A DNA stretch of 9,888 bases from Schleiferiaceae bacterium (GCA_025210575.1 JAOARK010000260.1:1-9888), one strand, 5' to 3'; shown: positions 1 to 6,444, numbered from the stretch's first letter. The notes: a model not told the origin generated them from the sequence alone. Numbers and translations: made by a program.

Positions 1-221
1 AAGGTAAGGTTAAAAACCCTTGGCCAAATGTAGATGCGCATAGCGGACAATTGTTAATGCATTATAATTTGACCGAGTATGAATTCTATACGGTATTGTT
101 TGGTGTTGCACGTTCATTAGGAACTATGGCGAACCTTATTTGGGATAGAGCAATAGGATCTGCATTAGAGCGTCCAGGATCTACAACTACAGATCTTTTA
201 AAAGAGAAATTCGCGAAGTAA
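1..221 (+). CDS. gltA: Citrate synthase, eukaryotic-type, C-terminal 72 residues (5' end outside window)
   Basis: This is the 3' end of a citrate synthase gene; the enzyme condenses oxaloacetate and acetyl-CoA at the entry of the TCA cycle in the cytoplasm. The frame starting at base 3 is open from the window edge to the TAA at 219-221. It reads GKVKNPWPNVDAHSG, then YNLTEYEFYTVLFGVARSLG, then ANLIWDRAIGSALERP. The KNPWPNVDAHSG and YTVLFGVxRxLG segments, followed by a Trp-x-Arg-Ala helix and an ERP(K/G)S tail, are characteristic of the C-terminal lobe of citrate synthase. This form is closer to the mitochondrial/eukaryotic-type family than to the E. coli hexameric type. The Asp of VDAH corresponds to the catalytic aspartate region. 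A strong terminator follows 24 bases after the stop, so the gene ends its transcript here. Identity is firm; the subtype call rests on recalled family motifs. Confidence 0.92.
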   Translation, partial: GKVKNPWPNVDAHSGQLLMHYNLTEYEFYTVLFGVARSLGTMANLIWDRAIGSALERPGSTTTDLLKEKFAK

Positions 222-244
222 GCGGAAATCGTCACAAATATTCT

Positions 245-278
245 AAACTCCAGTTTTGCAAGAAGCTGGAGTTTTTTT
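245..278 (+). terminator. Rho-independent terminator after the citrate synthase gene
   Basis: The perfect stem AAACTCCAG (245-253) / CTGGAGTTT (266-274) can extend inward by four pairs, including G-U wobbles, to a GCAA tetraloop at 258-261. That loop is of the stabilising GNRA class. The 3' arm runs into seven T residues (272-278). It lies just downstream of the citrate synthase stop and has the form of a strong intrinsic terminator. Confidence 0.9.
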
Positions 279-296
279 ATGCTCAAAATAATTTTG
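267..296 (+). promoter_or_regulatory. Candidate housekeeping promoter for the GldM-like gene (-7 box TAATTTTG)
   Basis: TAATTTTG at 289-296 is an exact match to the Bacteroidota -7 consensus TAnnTTTG. The upstream region where a TTG-type -33 box is expected (about 266-270) shows only CTGGA inside the terminator stem, so the second half is weak. A transcript would begin near base 303, giving a short leader before the ATG at 319. A placement this close to a terminator is compatible with a new transcription unit. Confidence 0.4.
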
Positions 297-318
297 AAAT
301 GCTCTACGTTTTCTCTTC

Positions 319-963
319 ATGAAGCATTTCTTTTTATTAATTATAATTTGCTTTTCTACAGAAGGTTACAGCCAATCCATTTCTCTAAAACCTCCCAGAA
401 ATAGCGAGTACAGGGAGTTAGTTCTTGGGTTTAGGAATTATTTCAAGTTTGAAATAGATGATCTGACCTTGCACGAACTACATGTAGAAACTACTAATGG
501 CAGAGTTGAAATAGACAGCTCTTTTTTCATTGTAATTCCAGAGGAAGCTGATTTGCTGAAATTGAGTTTTTATAAGATAAATGAACAAGGGAAAGAGCTT
601 TTTGATTCTAAATCCTACTTGGTTAAGAAATTGCAAAATCCAGAGCCTAGATTGTATCACAGAAGAGGAGGTTGTCTTTCTAAGCATGCTTTGAAAATGG
701 CAACTATACAATCCGAAAATATTGAATATGGATATGCAGGTTGCTACGTTCCTCTTCCCATAAGGGAATTTAAAATTGTGGCATCAAGGCAAGAAGAACT
801 TATTGGTTATGTTCATGTAAAAGGCAACAAAATGAATGATGAAGCTAAGTCGCTCATCGATTCTTTGAATTCTGGAGATAAGGTATTATTCTTTGGGATA
901 ACAGGTCTCAACTATTACCGAGAGTATGTTGAACTAGAAACAATGTCATACGAGGTAAATTGA
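319..963 (+). CDS. Exported protein resembling the GldM C-terminal region (D3-D4-like), 214 aa
   Basis: The first ~19 residues (MKHFFLLIIICFSTEGYSQS) form a signal peptide, so the product is exported to the periplasm. Residues ~22-108 look like an Ig-like beta domain, ending in a Pro-rich hinge (KKLQNPEPRLYHRRGG) that recalls the GldM phrase (V/L)KRxPDPxAKxGG. Residues ~112-214 then follow the order of the last GldM domain: (L/I)SKxxLKxA, a short acidic/aromatic segment, FKIVASxxEE, KGNKMNDEAKSLIDSLNSGDKVLFFGI, and a terminal beta strand. In GldM the equivalent last part reads roughly NxxxxxxxxLIxxLxxGxKVYxExI. GldM is the inner-membrane motor partner of T9SS, but the transmembrane and helical N-terminal half is absent here. 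I see this as a stand-alone GldM-C-like domain protein; the homology is inferred from motif order. The function is unknown; a periplasmic role near the T9SS or gliding machinery is possible. Confidence 0.75.
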   Translation: MKHFFLLIIICFSTEGYSQSISLKPPRNSEYRELVLGFRNYFKFEIDDLTLHELHVETTNGRVEIDSSFFIVIPEEADLLKLSFYKINEQGKELFDSKSYLVKKLQNPEPRLYHRRGGCLSKHALKMATIQSENIEYGYAGCYVPLPIREFKIVASRQEELIGYVHVKGNKMNDEAKSLIDSLNSGDKVLFFGITGLNYYREYVELETMSYEVN

Positions 964-1015
964 TCTCACGCTCTAAACCAATAGAATAAAATATGTGCCG
1001 TTTGTTTTCCGTTGA

Positions 1016-1414
1016 ATGAGAACAAAAAGTAAAAGTCAAATGAAATACGCAGCTCTAATTTTAGTATCCGTAACATTGACTAGCCTAACCCTATTTTCTC
1101 CAACACGCACTAAATTGATTGATCGGAAATGGATCTTTCAAGAGGTATCAACTCAGCGAAATTCTAGTCTGAAGAAATTTTCTTCATCCGCGAAGGCCTC
1201 CGAAACTAAAAGCACCCTTCTCTTTAAAGAAAATGGCATTTTAGTAGAAATGCACAAAGCCGATTTAAGCAATCCTTATTTTATTTCTGATTGGCAAATT
1301 GTTTCAGGTCATGGTAAAGAAATCCTAAAGATTTCCAATAGCCGCCAATGGAGTGGAGCTTATCAAATCGTGGCAATCTCTCAACAACAATTGCAGCTTA
1401 AAAAACTGAAATAA
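1016..1414 (+). CDS. Small exported lipocalin-like protein, 132 aa, function unknown
   Basis: I do not recognise a named family with confidence. A hydrophobic signal segment (MKYAALILVSVTLTSLTLFS) begins at the second Met, codon 9 (base 1040), and the mature part is ~105 residues. It carries the pattern of small Bacteroidota lipocalin-like proteins: an opening strand (L)IDRKWIFQEV, a middle strand STLLFKENGILVEM, WQIVSG, then EILKIS and a closing strand YQIVAISQQQLQLKKLK, the usual 'I..ls.ttL.L' ending. The DNA in front of the second Met is A-rich (AAAAAGTAAAAGTCAA), typical of Bacteroidota starts, so translation may begin at 1040 rather than 1016. It lies 52 bases after the GldM-like gene with no terminator between, so co-transcription is likely. 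It ends 30 bases from the convergent beta-barrel gene. Confidence 0.65.
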   Translation: MRTKSKSQMKYAALILVSVTLTSLTLFSPTRTKLIDRKWIFQEVSTQRNSSLKKFSSSAKASETKSTLLFKENGILVEMHKADLSNPYFISDWQIVSGHGKEILKISNSRQWSGAYQIVAISQQQLQLKKLK

Positions 1415-1444
1415 TTTAATGAAATCTGGAAATTCGGAACAAGG

Positions 1445-3130
1445 TTAAAATTTATAATATACGCCTATGCTCGCCCCGAAATTTCCAAATTTCTGTTCAA
1501 CCGCTTTGTTATTCAACACATTGTTTAACGTGTAGTTATAGTGAGGATAAAGCCCAATGTCAAAATCTTTCAGCGCATAGCGAATTCCAATTCTAAAATG
1601 AAGTTTCCACAGAATGGAATTGAACTGTTCTATATTGTTTGTTGGTTGAAGTCCAGTGAGGTCTTTCCGCATATATCTAGCACCATTACTTTGCGTTAGA
1701 AATCCGACAGAAAATCCAGGTTGGATATCAACTTTCCAATTTTTCTTACCAAGCGTATAACCCACAAACACCGGCACCTCAAAGTAGCTTAATGTATGTG
1801 TTCCATTATTAGCTTGAAGGGTTGAATCGTAAATGGAAACAAAACTTGTATCCCAATCCTCAATGTATACCGTATCTGTTACTTGTTGAAGGGTAGTGTC
1901 GATGTCCCAATGTCCGGCATTGATGCTATCAATAACCCATGTTCCTTGTAAAATAGTATCAGTATAGGTTTTGAAATCCCAATATCCGTTATCTATCAAT
2001 TGCTCCTCCAGAACTTCACCATTGTAATTAATGTTCTCCTGATAGCTTAAATAGCCCAATCCAACTTGCCAATTAAATTGATCTATTTGTTGCCCAAAAT
2101 TCAAATTAAAAGCGAACGAAGGTTTCAAGCTTTCTTCATTGTTTCTTTTTAGAACATAGGGCTGGCAATCAATATCGGTGGTGGTCAGACTTCTGTTGGT
2201 TGAAAACACTCCAGCTTCGAATCCAACTTTAAAATAGTGGTTACGAGAAACTCTTCGAGGAGTAGATATTGTACCTTCTTTTTTGATCTCGGAAGCAGAT
2301 TCATCAGCTGGAGAAGTCTGATGATTTTCTGTTTCAAAAGATTTAGTTTCTTCCGGAATTTCAGCGCTTTTTTCATCATTAATTTGTTCCGTGTAGTTTG
2401 TTGGTTGGTCAGGAATGGACTGTCCATTGTCTATGTTTTCGTTAGAAATGATGGCAGAAGTTGCAATCGTTTCTGCAATGTTGTTAGGATCTTCTTTCTG
2501 TTCTTCTGCGTTTTTGGTTTTATTCAACTGATTTTGCTGAGTAGGAGAAGAGGTTATTGACACGGGAGCAGAATACAACGTATTCGTTTTTGTGGTTGCT
2601 GTACGTTCGCTGAATGCTTCGGGTTCTAAATTCAGAGCTTCGTTGGTATTAGATTGTGCAGTTGCTTGAACTGGTTCCTGATTTACTGTAGGATCTGACC
2701 CTGCAGGTGTATCCTCTTTGTGAATAGAAGAATTATTTGATGTTGAATTTATAGCGAAGTCTCCTTCTACTTGATCCAAGTTTGTTTCTGGCGCTTCAGT
2801 ATTTGTTGTTTTATTTTGATCTACTTCTAAAGTAGTTGCAGGTTGTATTACTTCTTTAGACTGTTGCGTGTTTGAAATTTGTTCCGTTGGTTTTGAATTT
2901 GTCGCTGGGTTTGGGGTGTTCAAATAGAGATACCCACCAATTCCTGAGAGAATGGCGATCAAGCCGATCCACATGAAGGTAAACCGATTGGTAAAACCTT
3001 TACTTGCTGCAACCGGCAGTTCTTTGTCAAGCATAGCCGCAGCTGCTTTCCAATTGTCATCAGAAGGCTCGAAAGACCTTCCCGTTCTCAGTTGGTCTTT
3101 GAATTCTTTATCTAGTTCTCGCCTACCCAT
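1445..3130 (-). CDS. Dual membrane-spanning anti-sigma factor-like protein (Dma type): cytoplasmic tail, TM helix, disordered linker, outer-membrane beta-barrel; 561 aa
   Basis: No N-terminal signal peptide is present. Residues 1-48 are a charged, soluble segment containing FEPSDDNWKAAAAMLDKEL, a pattern common in Bacteroidota proteins encoded next to ECF sigma factors. Residues ~50-70 form one transmembrane helix (FTFMWIGLIAILSGIGGYLY). Residues ~72-295 are low-complexity and rich in Thr, Asn, Gln, Glu, Ser and Pro, with no hydrophobic stretch: a disordered linker long enough to cross the periplasm. Residues ~297-561 alternate polar and aromatic residues in beta-barrel fashion (HYFKVGFEAGVFS, FNWQVGLGYLSYQE, LHFRIGIRYAL) and end in YYKF, with the terminal aromatic of outer-membrane proteins. 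The start overlaps the sigma gene stop by 8 bases, so the two are translationally coupled. The layout equals that of the Dma anti-sigma factors of B. thetaiotaomicron, which span both membranes. The anti-sigma role is inferred from architecture and position; the N-terminus is not a recognisable zinc-binding anti-sigma domain. Confidence 0.85.
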   Translation of the reverse strand: MGRRELDKEFKDQLRTGRSFEPSDDNWKAAAAMLDKELPVAASKGFTNRFTFMWIGLIAILSGIGGYLYLNTPNPATNSKPTEQISNTQQSKEVIQPATTLEVDQNKTTNTEAPETNLDQVEGDFAINSTSNNSSIHKEDTPAGSDPTVNQEPVQATAQSNTNEALNLEPEAFSERTATTKTNTLYSAPVSITSSPTQQNQLNKTKNAEEQKEDPNNIAETIATSAIISNENIDNGQSIPDQPTNYTEQINDEKSAEIPEETKSFETENHQTSPADESASEIKKEGTISTPRRVSRNHYFKVGFEAGVFSTNRSLTTTDIDCQPYVLKRNNEESLKPSFAFNLNFGQQIDQFNWQVGLGYLSYQENINYNGEVLEEQLIDNGYWDFKTYTDTILQGTWVIDSINAGHWDIDTTLQQVTDTVYIEDWDTSFVSIYDSTLQANNGTHTLSYFEVPVFVGYTLGKKNWKVDIQPGFSVGFLTQSNGARYMRKDLTGLQPTNNIEQFNSILWKLHFRIGIRYALKDFDIGLYPHYNYTLNNVLNNKAVEQKFGNFGASIGVYYKF

Positions 3131-3689
3131 ATTGTTTCACTTTTACGTGATTCATCTTAATCTTATTCAATAACCATTGTCTTGCTTTGCTTAGGTATCG
3201 TTTAGAAGATCGCTCAGAAATTGAGAGTCTATCTGCAATTTCTTTATGTCCAAAATCTTCAATAACAAACAGGTTAAAAACAGTTCCTTCAGGGTCAGGT
3301 ATTTCTCTGACCAATTCCCAGTAATCACTGGTGTCTAGTTCTGCATTCGCATCTATTTCGCAGTGATCGTTGTAGATCTTATTCCATTTTTCATCATCGG
3401 CAAAAACCGTGAGTTCTTGGTACTTCTTGGTTTTTCTAAACTCATCAATAGCAACATTTACCATAATGGTTTTTAGCCAGGGTTCAATGGGCTTAGTTGC
3501 GTCAAATTGATCGAGTGATTTTATAATTTTTATGAAACCCGTATTTAGCAGATATACGGCATCATCGTAGTTTTTTTGGTAGCGATAACACACAGACATT
3601 AAGACATGGAAATAGCTGTCGTAAAACTGCTTTTGGGCTCTACGGTCGTTCTTAATGCAAGCGGTTATTAATTTCTTTAGGTCTGCCAT
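3123..3689 (-). CDS. ECF-type RNA polymerase sigma factor, 188 aa
   Basis: This is a two-domain extracytoplasmic-function sigma factor that directs RNA polymerase to a special promoter set. Region 2 spans residues ~8-90: AQKQFYDSYFHVLMSVCYRY, then DAVYLLNTGFIKIIKSLDQFD, then PWLKTIMVNVAIDEFRKTKK, the -10 binding and melting segment. The usual DAED-x-Q-(E/D)-x-F motif is altered here to DAVYLLNTGF. Region 4 spans residues ~130-178: VFNLFVIEDFGHKEIADRLSISERSSKRYLSKARQWL, a helix-turn-helix whose recognition helix SERSSKRYLSKAR should read the -35 box. The length is normal for the family. The gene follows the 847-aa PKD gene after 29 bases and overlaps the anti-sigma-like gene by 8 bases (ATGGGTAG). 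No separate promoter is visible in the short gap, so it is probably transcribed from the PKD gene promoter. Its likely targets are the GGCACC-N15-TCGTAT promoters nearby (inference). Confidence 0.93.
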   Translation of the reverse strand: MADLKKLITACIKNDRRAQKQFYDSYFHVLMSVCYRYQKNYDDAVYLLNTGFIKIIKSLDQFDATKPIEPWLKTIMVNVAIDEFRKTKKYQELTVFADDEKWNKIYNDHCEIDANAELDTSDYWELVREIPDPEGTVFNLFVIEDFGHKEIADRLSISERSSKRYLSKARQWLLNKIKMNHVKVKQYG

Positions 3690-3695
3690 AAAGTG

Positions 3696-3716
3696 GGAAG
3701 CCCATATCGGGCTTCC
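3696..3716 (-). other. Intercistronic hairpin between the 847-aa PKD gene and the sigma gene
   Basis: The perfect 8-bp stem GGAAGCCC / GGGCTTCC has a 5-base loop (ATATC on the + strand). It begins 2 bases after the PKD gene stop codon and ends 6 bases before the sigma factor ATG. In the - strand direction it is followed by CACTTT, not by a T run, so it is a poor intrinsic terminator. It could act as a partial terminator, an mRNA processing or stabilising element, or a cover over the sigma factor ribosome binding region. It occupies most of the 29-base gap. Confidence 0.75.
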
Positions 3717-3718
3717 GC

Positions 3719-6262
3719 TTAGTTTTTAATTATCTTTTCATAGTATATGTTTTCTGAGTCTTGGATGATTAAGGTGTATACCCCTTTAGACAAAGAGCTC
3801 AAGTCAACTTGAAATGTGTTTTCTCCTACTTGGGATTCTCCCTCACCTATGCTATAAATTGATCCTTTCAGATCGACAATTTCAAATTTGACCCGAGCTC
3901 TTCTATTGGAAGTAAATTCGATGTTCAAATTAGAGTTGGTTGGGTTGGGAAAAAGTTTGATCTCTTGAATACTTTGCCATTCGTCAATAGAAATGGTATT
4001 GGGGTCAAGTACATTTAGTGTAATAGTGGCTCCAGTAGATTTCTGTATAATGTTGCCTAATGAATCTACTTTCAGCGTATCACAATACAAGTCAGAGCAT
4101 ATAGCTCCTCCAACGGTGGTTTGAATAGAAAGGCATAGAGGATACGTTCCTGCCCCAGCATAGGTATGAGTAGGGTAGGGTTGAGTGGATGTGTTTCCAT
4201 CACCGAAGTCCCATAAATATTGCACCTGTGTTGTAGGGTTAGGCAGTGGAGTACTCATGTTCCAAACCACAATGTTGCCGCTGTGTGAGTTAACCGTATC
4301 TATTATGAAGCTTGCTTGACATCCAATAGGAGTCGATTGGCATGCGTAAATAGAATCATGGTAGGTAGAATTGGGAGTGTTCGAGTTGACTAAGTAAATC
4401 TGCCCTTTTTGGGGAGAAACCCCATTACACAAATAGGTAATTGAGGCATACAGCTCTCTTTGAGCAGCGGGAAGGTCAATGTAGACTGTTCCTGAATAGT
4501 ACCCATTGGCATCTGTATCTGGCCATGGACCATAAAAGGATTGATAAACGCCTGTGACAGGATTATTAAGGTTTATCACCATGGGTTTGAACTGTATTGG
4601 ATTTGAAATACTATCAAAAGCATACCCAGTCATTTCGAGCTTTGTTTTTGTACTTACAACAATCGTTTTGCAAGCAACTGGACATCCATCAACTTGAACA
4701 CAATAAGTGTATGTTCCAGGAGAACTGTAAGTATGAAATCCGCTGCTTTGGGTCGAGGTGTTGCCGTCACCAAAATCCCAAAGCGTGTTTTGAGCATTAG
4801 GTTTCATATGCGAGTAGCTAAATGTCAGTAATGAATCAAAGTAATGTGGACTCATCTCAAAATTGAATGAACAAGGGTTTGCTACAGTAATGGAATCACA
4901 AATAGTTGGACATCCCCCTGCTGTTACACAGACATAATAGGTGCCCGGGCTGGAATAGGTGTGATTCGTAAAGTAGGAGTTCATGGTTTGTATCGTGCCA
5001 TCACCAAAATCCCAGGTAGATAAAGTTATAGTACTATCAGACAGCCAAAAATTCACAAAATTTGGGTTTAATACTGAGCTTCCTGCAGTGATTTGGAATG
5101 AACATGGGTTTGATGAGCAAGAAGTCAGCAGGGTGTCAAATACTGATTGGGTCGTAGTATTTACTCCTAGAGAATGTGTTAGACCAACGATTCCTCCTCC
5201 ATTACAGGTGTCGTTTGCTTGAGCTCTAACATCAATATCCGAGAGTAATGGTGCTATTGGCGCATAGATAGATTTAGAGTAAAATCCATTTGCATCGGTT
5301 TTCAAATCTGGGAGAAAAACCGGGTCAAAGAAGATCACACTCCCAAAACCTAGCGATTGGTAATTTAGATCCAATGAAAAATAATAGGGATAATTGACCA
5401 TGGGATTCCCTGCTTGATCAATGATTTTCCCTTGTACGTTAATCTGTTTTTGAGGGTAAACTTCTATCGTGTCACAAATCACAGGACAAGAATCTACATC
5501 TAGACAGTAGATATAAGTTCCGGGGTTTGCATAAGAATGCAACGGGCTATAGACTGTAGATGAATCACCATCTCCAAAGGTCCATAGATAGGTTGAATTT
5601 GCTGTGCCTAAATGGTTGGTGTTGAATCTATAGGTGAGTAAAGAGTCCGTAAATCTCCAACTGTTAGAAACATAATATGAGCAAGGCGTGGATGTGGTTA
5701 CAGTAACAGTTCCACAAACAGGTGGACAAGAGTCAACTTGTAAGCAATACGTGTAAGTCCCAACCTGTGTATACTTATGATGTGGGTTAGGAAAGATGCT
5801 TGTATCCCCATCCCCAAAAGTCCATAAAATGTTGCTGTAAGCAGAAAAAGGGTAGTTAGATGAAAAGGTATACATACCTGGATTTGTGGCTGGTGATGTT
5901 GGTGAGTGGTTAACTGTATAGTTACATAAGTTACCATTTACGCACAGATTTAAAGTATCATTGACATTCAGATTCATCCCGAACTGATAGTAGTGTACTG
6001 TTGAGTCAATGCAACCATTGGCTTGAGCTAAAGCCTGAATAAATCCTCCGGTATTATTAGGGATACTATCACCAACATAACCTGCATTGTCTGAAGTATA
6101 TGTAGCAATGGCGGGACTCGCTGGCGGGCCATATTGCACAACTACATTAATACCCGGCATTGGATTGCCAAATTGATCTTGAACTAGGTATTGAAAGTTA
6201 ATACCTTGAGCAGATATGCCATGGTAGCAAAGAATGGCAAAGAATAAGAGTAGTTTTTTCAT
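3719..6262 (-). CDS. Large T9SS-secreted multi-PKD surface protein with three CnaB-like domains, 847 aa
   Basis: Signal peptide at residues 1-19 (MKKLLLFFAILCYHGISAQ). The body is modular: a CnaB/carboxypeptidase-regulatory-like beta domain (22-112, DQFGNPMPGINV), PKD1 (113-190) and PKD2 (193-268); a second regulatory-like domain (273-383, DQAGNPMVNYPY), PKD3 (387-460) and PKD4 (463-537); a third (540-645), then PKD5 (648-732). Each PKD has the core W-(T/D)-FGDG and the turn HxY-x(2-3)-GTY. PKD1-4 add the cysteine pattern YxCxx(V/A)xxCPxxC. The C-terminus (765-847) is a T9SS type A sorting domain: KLFPNPTNSNLNIEF, a DLKG turn, LSSLSKGVYTLIIQ and the terminal KIIKN. The product should cross the outer membrane by T9SS and stay on the surface or be released. 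No enzyme domain is seen, so an adhesive or structural role is likely. It has a GGCACC-N15-TCGTAT promoter and is followed closely by the sigma gene. Confidence 0.93.
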   Translation of the reverse strand: MKKLLLFFAILCYHGISAQGINFQYLVQDQFGNPMPGINVVVQYGPPASPAIATYTSDNAGYVGDSIPNNTGGFIQALAQANGCIDSTVHYYQFGMNLNVNDTLNLCVNGNLCNYTVNHSPTSPATNPGMYTFSSNYPFSAYSNILWTFGDGDTSIFPNPHHKYTQVGTYTYCLQVDSCPPVCGTVTVTTSTPCSYYVSNSWRFTDSLLTYRFNTNHLGTANSTYLWTFGDGDSSTVYSPLHSYANPGTYIYCLDVDSCPVICDTIEVYPQKQINVQGKIIDQAGNPMVNYPYYFSLDLNYQSLGFGSVIFFDPVFLPDLKTDANGFYSKSIYAPIAPLLSDIDVRAQANDTCNGGGIVGLTHSLGVNTTTQSVFDTLLTSCSSNPCSFQITAGSSVLNPNFVNFWLSDSTITLSTWDFGDGTIQTMNSYFTNHTYSSPGTYYVCVTAGGCPTICDSITVANPCSFNFEMSPHYFDSLLTFSYSHMKPNAQNTLWDFGDGNTSTQSSGFHTYSSPGTYTYCVQVDGCPVACKTIVVSTKTKLEMTGYAFDSISNPIQFKPMVINLNNPVTGVYQSFYGPWPDTDANGYYSGTVYIDLPAAQRELYASITYLCNGVSPQKGQIYLVNSNTPNSTYHDSIYACQSTPIGCQASFIIDTVNSHSGNIVVWNMSTPLPNPTTQVQYLWDFGDGNTSTQPYPTHTYAGAGTYPLCLSIQTTVGGAICSDLYCDTLKVDSLGNIIQKSTGATITLNVLDPNTISIDEWQSIQEIKLFPNPTNSNLNIEFTSNRRARVKFEIVDLKGSIYSIGEGESQVGENTFQVDLSSLSKGVYTLIIQDSENIYYEKIIKN

Positions 6263-6280
6263 ATTGTTTTATTGTTTCTT

Positions 6281-6293
6281 GAAGGTGACCTTC
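6281..6293. repeat. Perfect palindrome GAAGGTGACCTTC in the leader of the 847-aa PKD gene
   Basis: GAAGGT-G-ACCTTC reads the same on both strands around one central base. It lies 18 bases upstream of the start codon, just downstream of the predicted transcription start. As RNA it could form a small 5-bp hairpin at the 5' end of the message, and as DNA it could be an operator. The other two PKD genes lack it, so its role is uncertain. Confidence 0.45.
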
Positions 6294-6297
6294 ATAA

Positions 6298-6328
6298 ACA
6301 TATACGAGTGTGATTAATTGATGGTGCC
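6298..6328 (-). promoter_or_regulatory. ECF-type promoter of the 847-aa PKD gene (GGCACC-N15-TCGTAT)
   Basis: On the - strand GGCACC (6323-6328) is followed by exactly 15 bases and then TCGTAT (6302-6307), 39 bases before the ATG. The 13-base block CACTCGTATATGT (6298-6310) is identical to the block in front of the 394-aa PKD gene. Conservation of both boxes and of their spacing against divergent flanks supports a real promoter. By ECF geometry, transcription would start near 6295. It probably also drives the sigma and anti-sigma genes. Confidence 0.75.
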
Positions 6329-6401
6329 AAACTTTAATAGAAAATTTAAAATTAGTCTGGGTTTAGCAATTTTCTATGTCGCACTTAGCTATCGAAAACA
6401 G

Positions 6402-6430
6402 AAAAAAGGCAAATCAACATTTGCCCTTTT
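6402..6430 (-). terminator. Rho-independent terminator after the 397-aa PKD gene
   Basis: The perfect 7-bp stem GGCAAAT (6408-6414) / ATTTGCC (6419-6425) has a 4-base loop. Read on the - strand, the stem is followed by six T residues (6407-6402). It sits 14 bases past the stop codon of the 397-aa PKD gene, so transcription should end before the 847-aa gene promoter. A TTTTC tract on the other side makes it weakly bidirectional. Confidence 0.88.
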
Positions 6431-6444
6431 CTGGAAACCGAAAT

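Noticed and set aside
86..286. Open frame on the - strand opposite the citrate synthase end
   Set aside because: It runs through the terminator hairpin and opposite clearly conserved citrate synthase sequence, with no recognisable product.
948..974. ATACGA at 948-953 as a fourth copy of the TCGTAT promoter on the - strand
   Set aside because: It is inside the GldM-like coding region, no GGCACC-like box is found 15 bases away, and no - strand gene starts downstream.
1415..1444. A bidirectional terminator between the convergent genes
   Set aside because: I find no credible stem with a T run in these 30 bases; termination here is either unresolved or lies inside the opposing genes.
2237..2560. 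Open frame of 107 codons on the + strand
   Set aside because: It is antisense to the low-complexity linker of the anti-sigma-like gene; its Phe/Arg/Ser-rich content is what the reverse of Thr/Asn/Glu-rich codons gives, and no family is recognisable.
6294..6330. Housekeeping promoter (TTG / TAnnTTTG) for the 847-aa gene using TATGTTTA
   Set aside because: The nearest TTG is 25 bases upstream rather than about 19-21, the last G of the consensus is missing, and the equivalent does not hold for the other two PKD genes, whereas the GGCACC/TCGTAT pair does.
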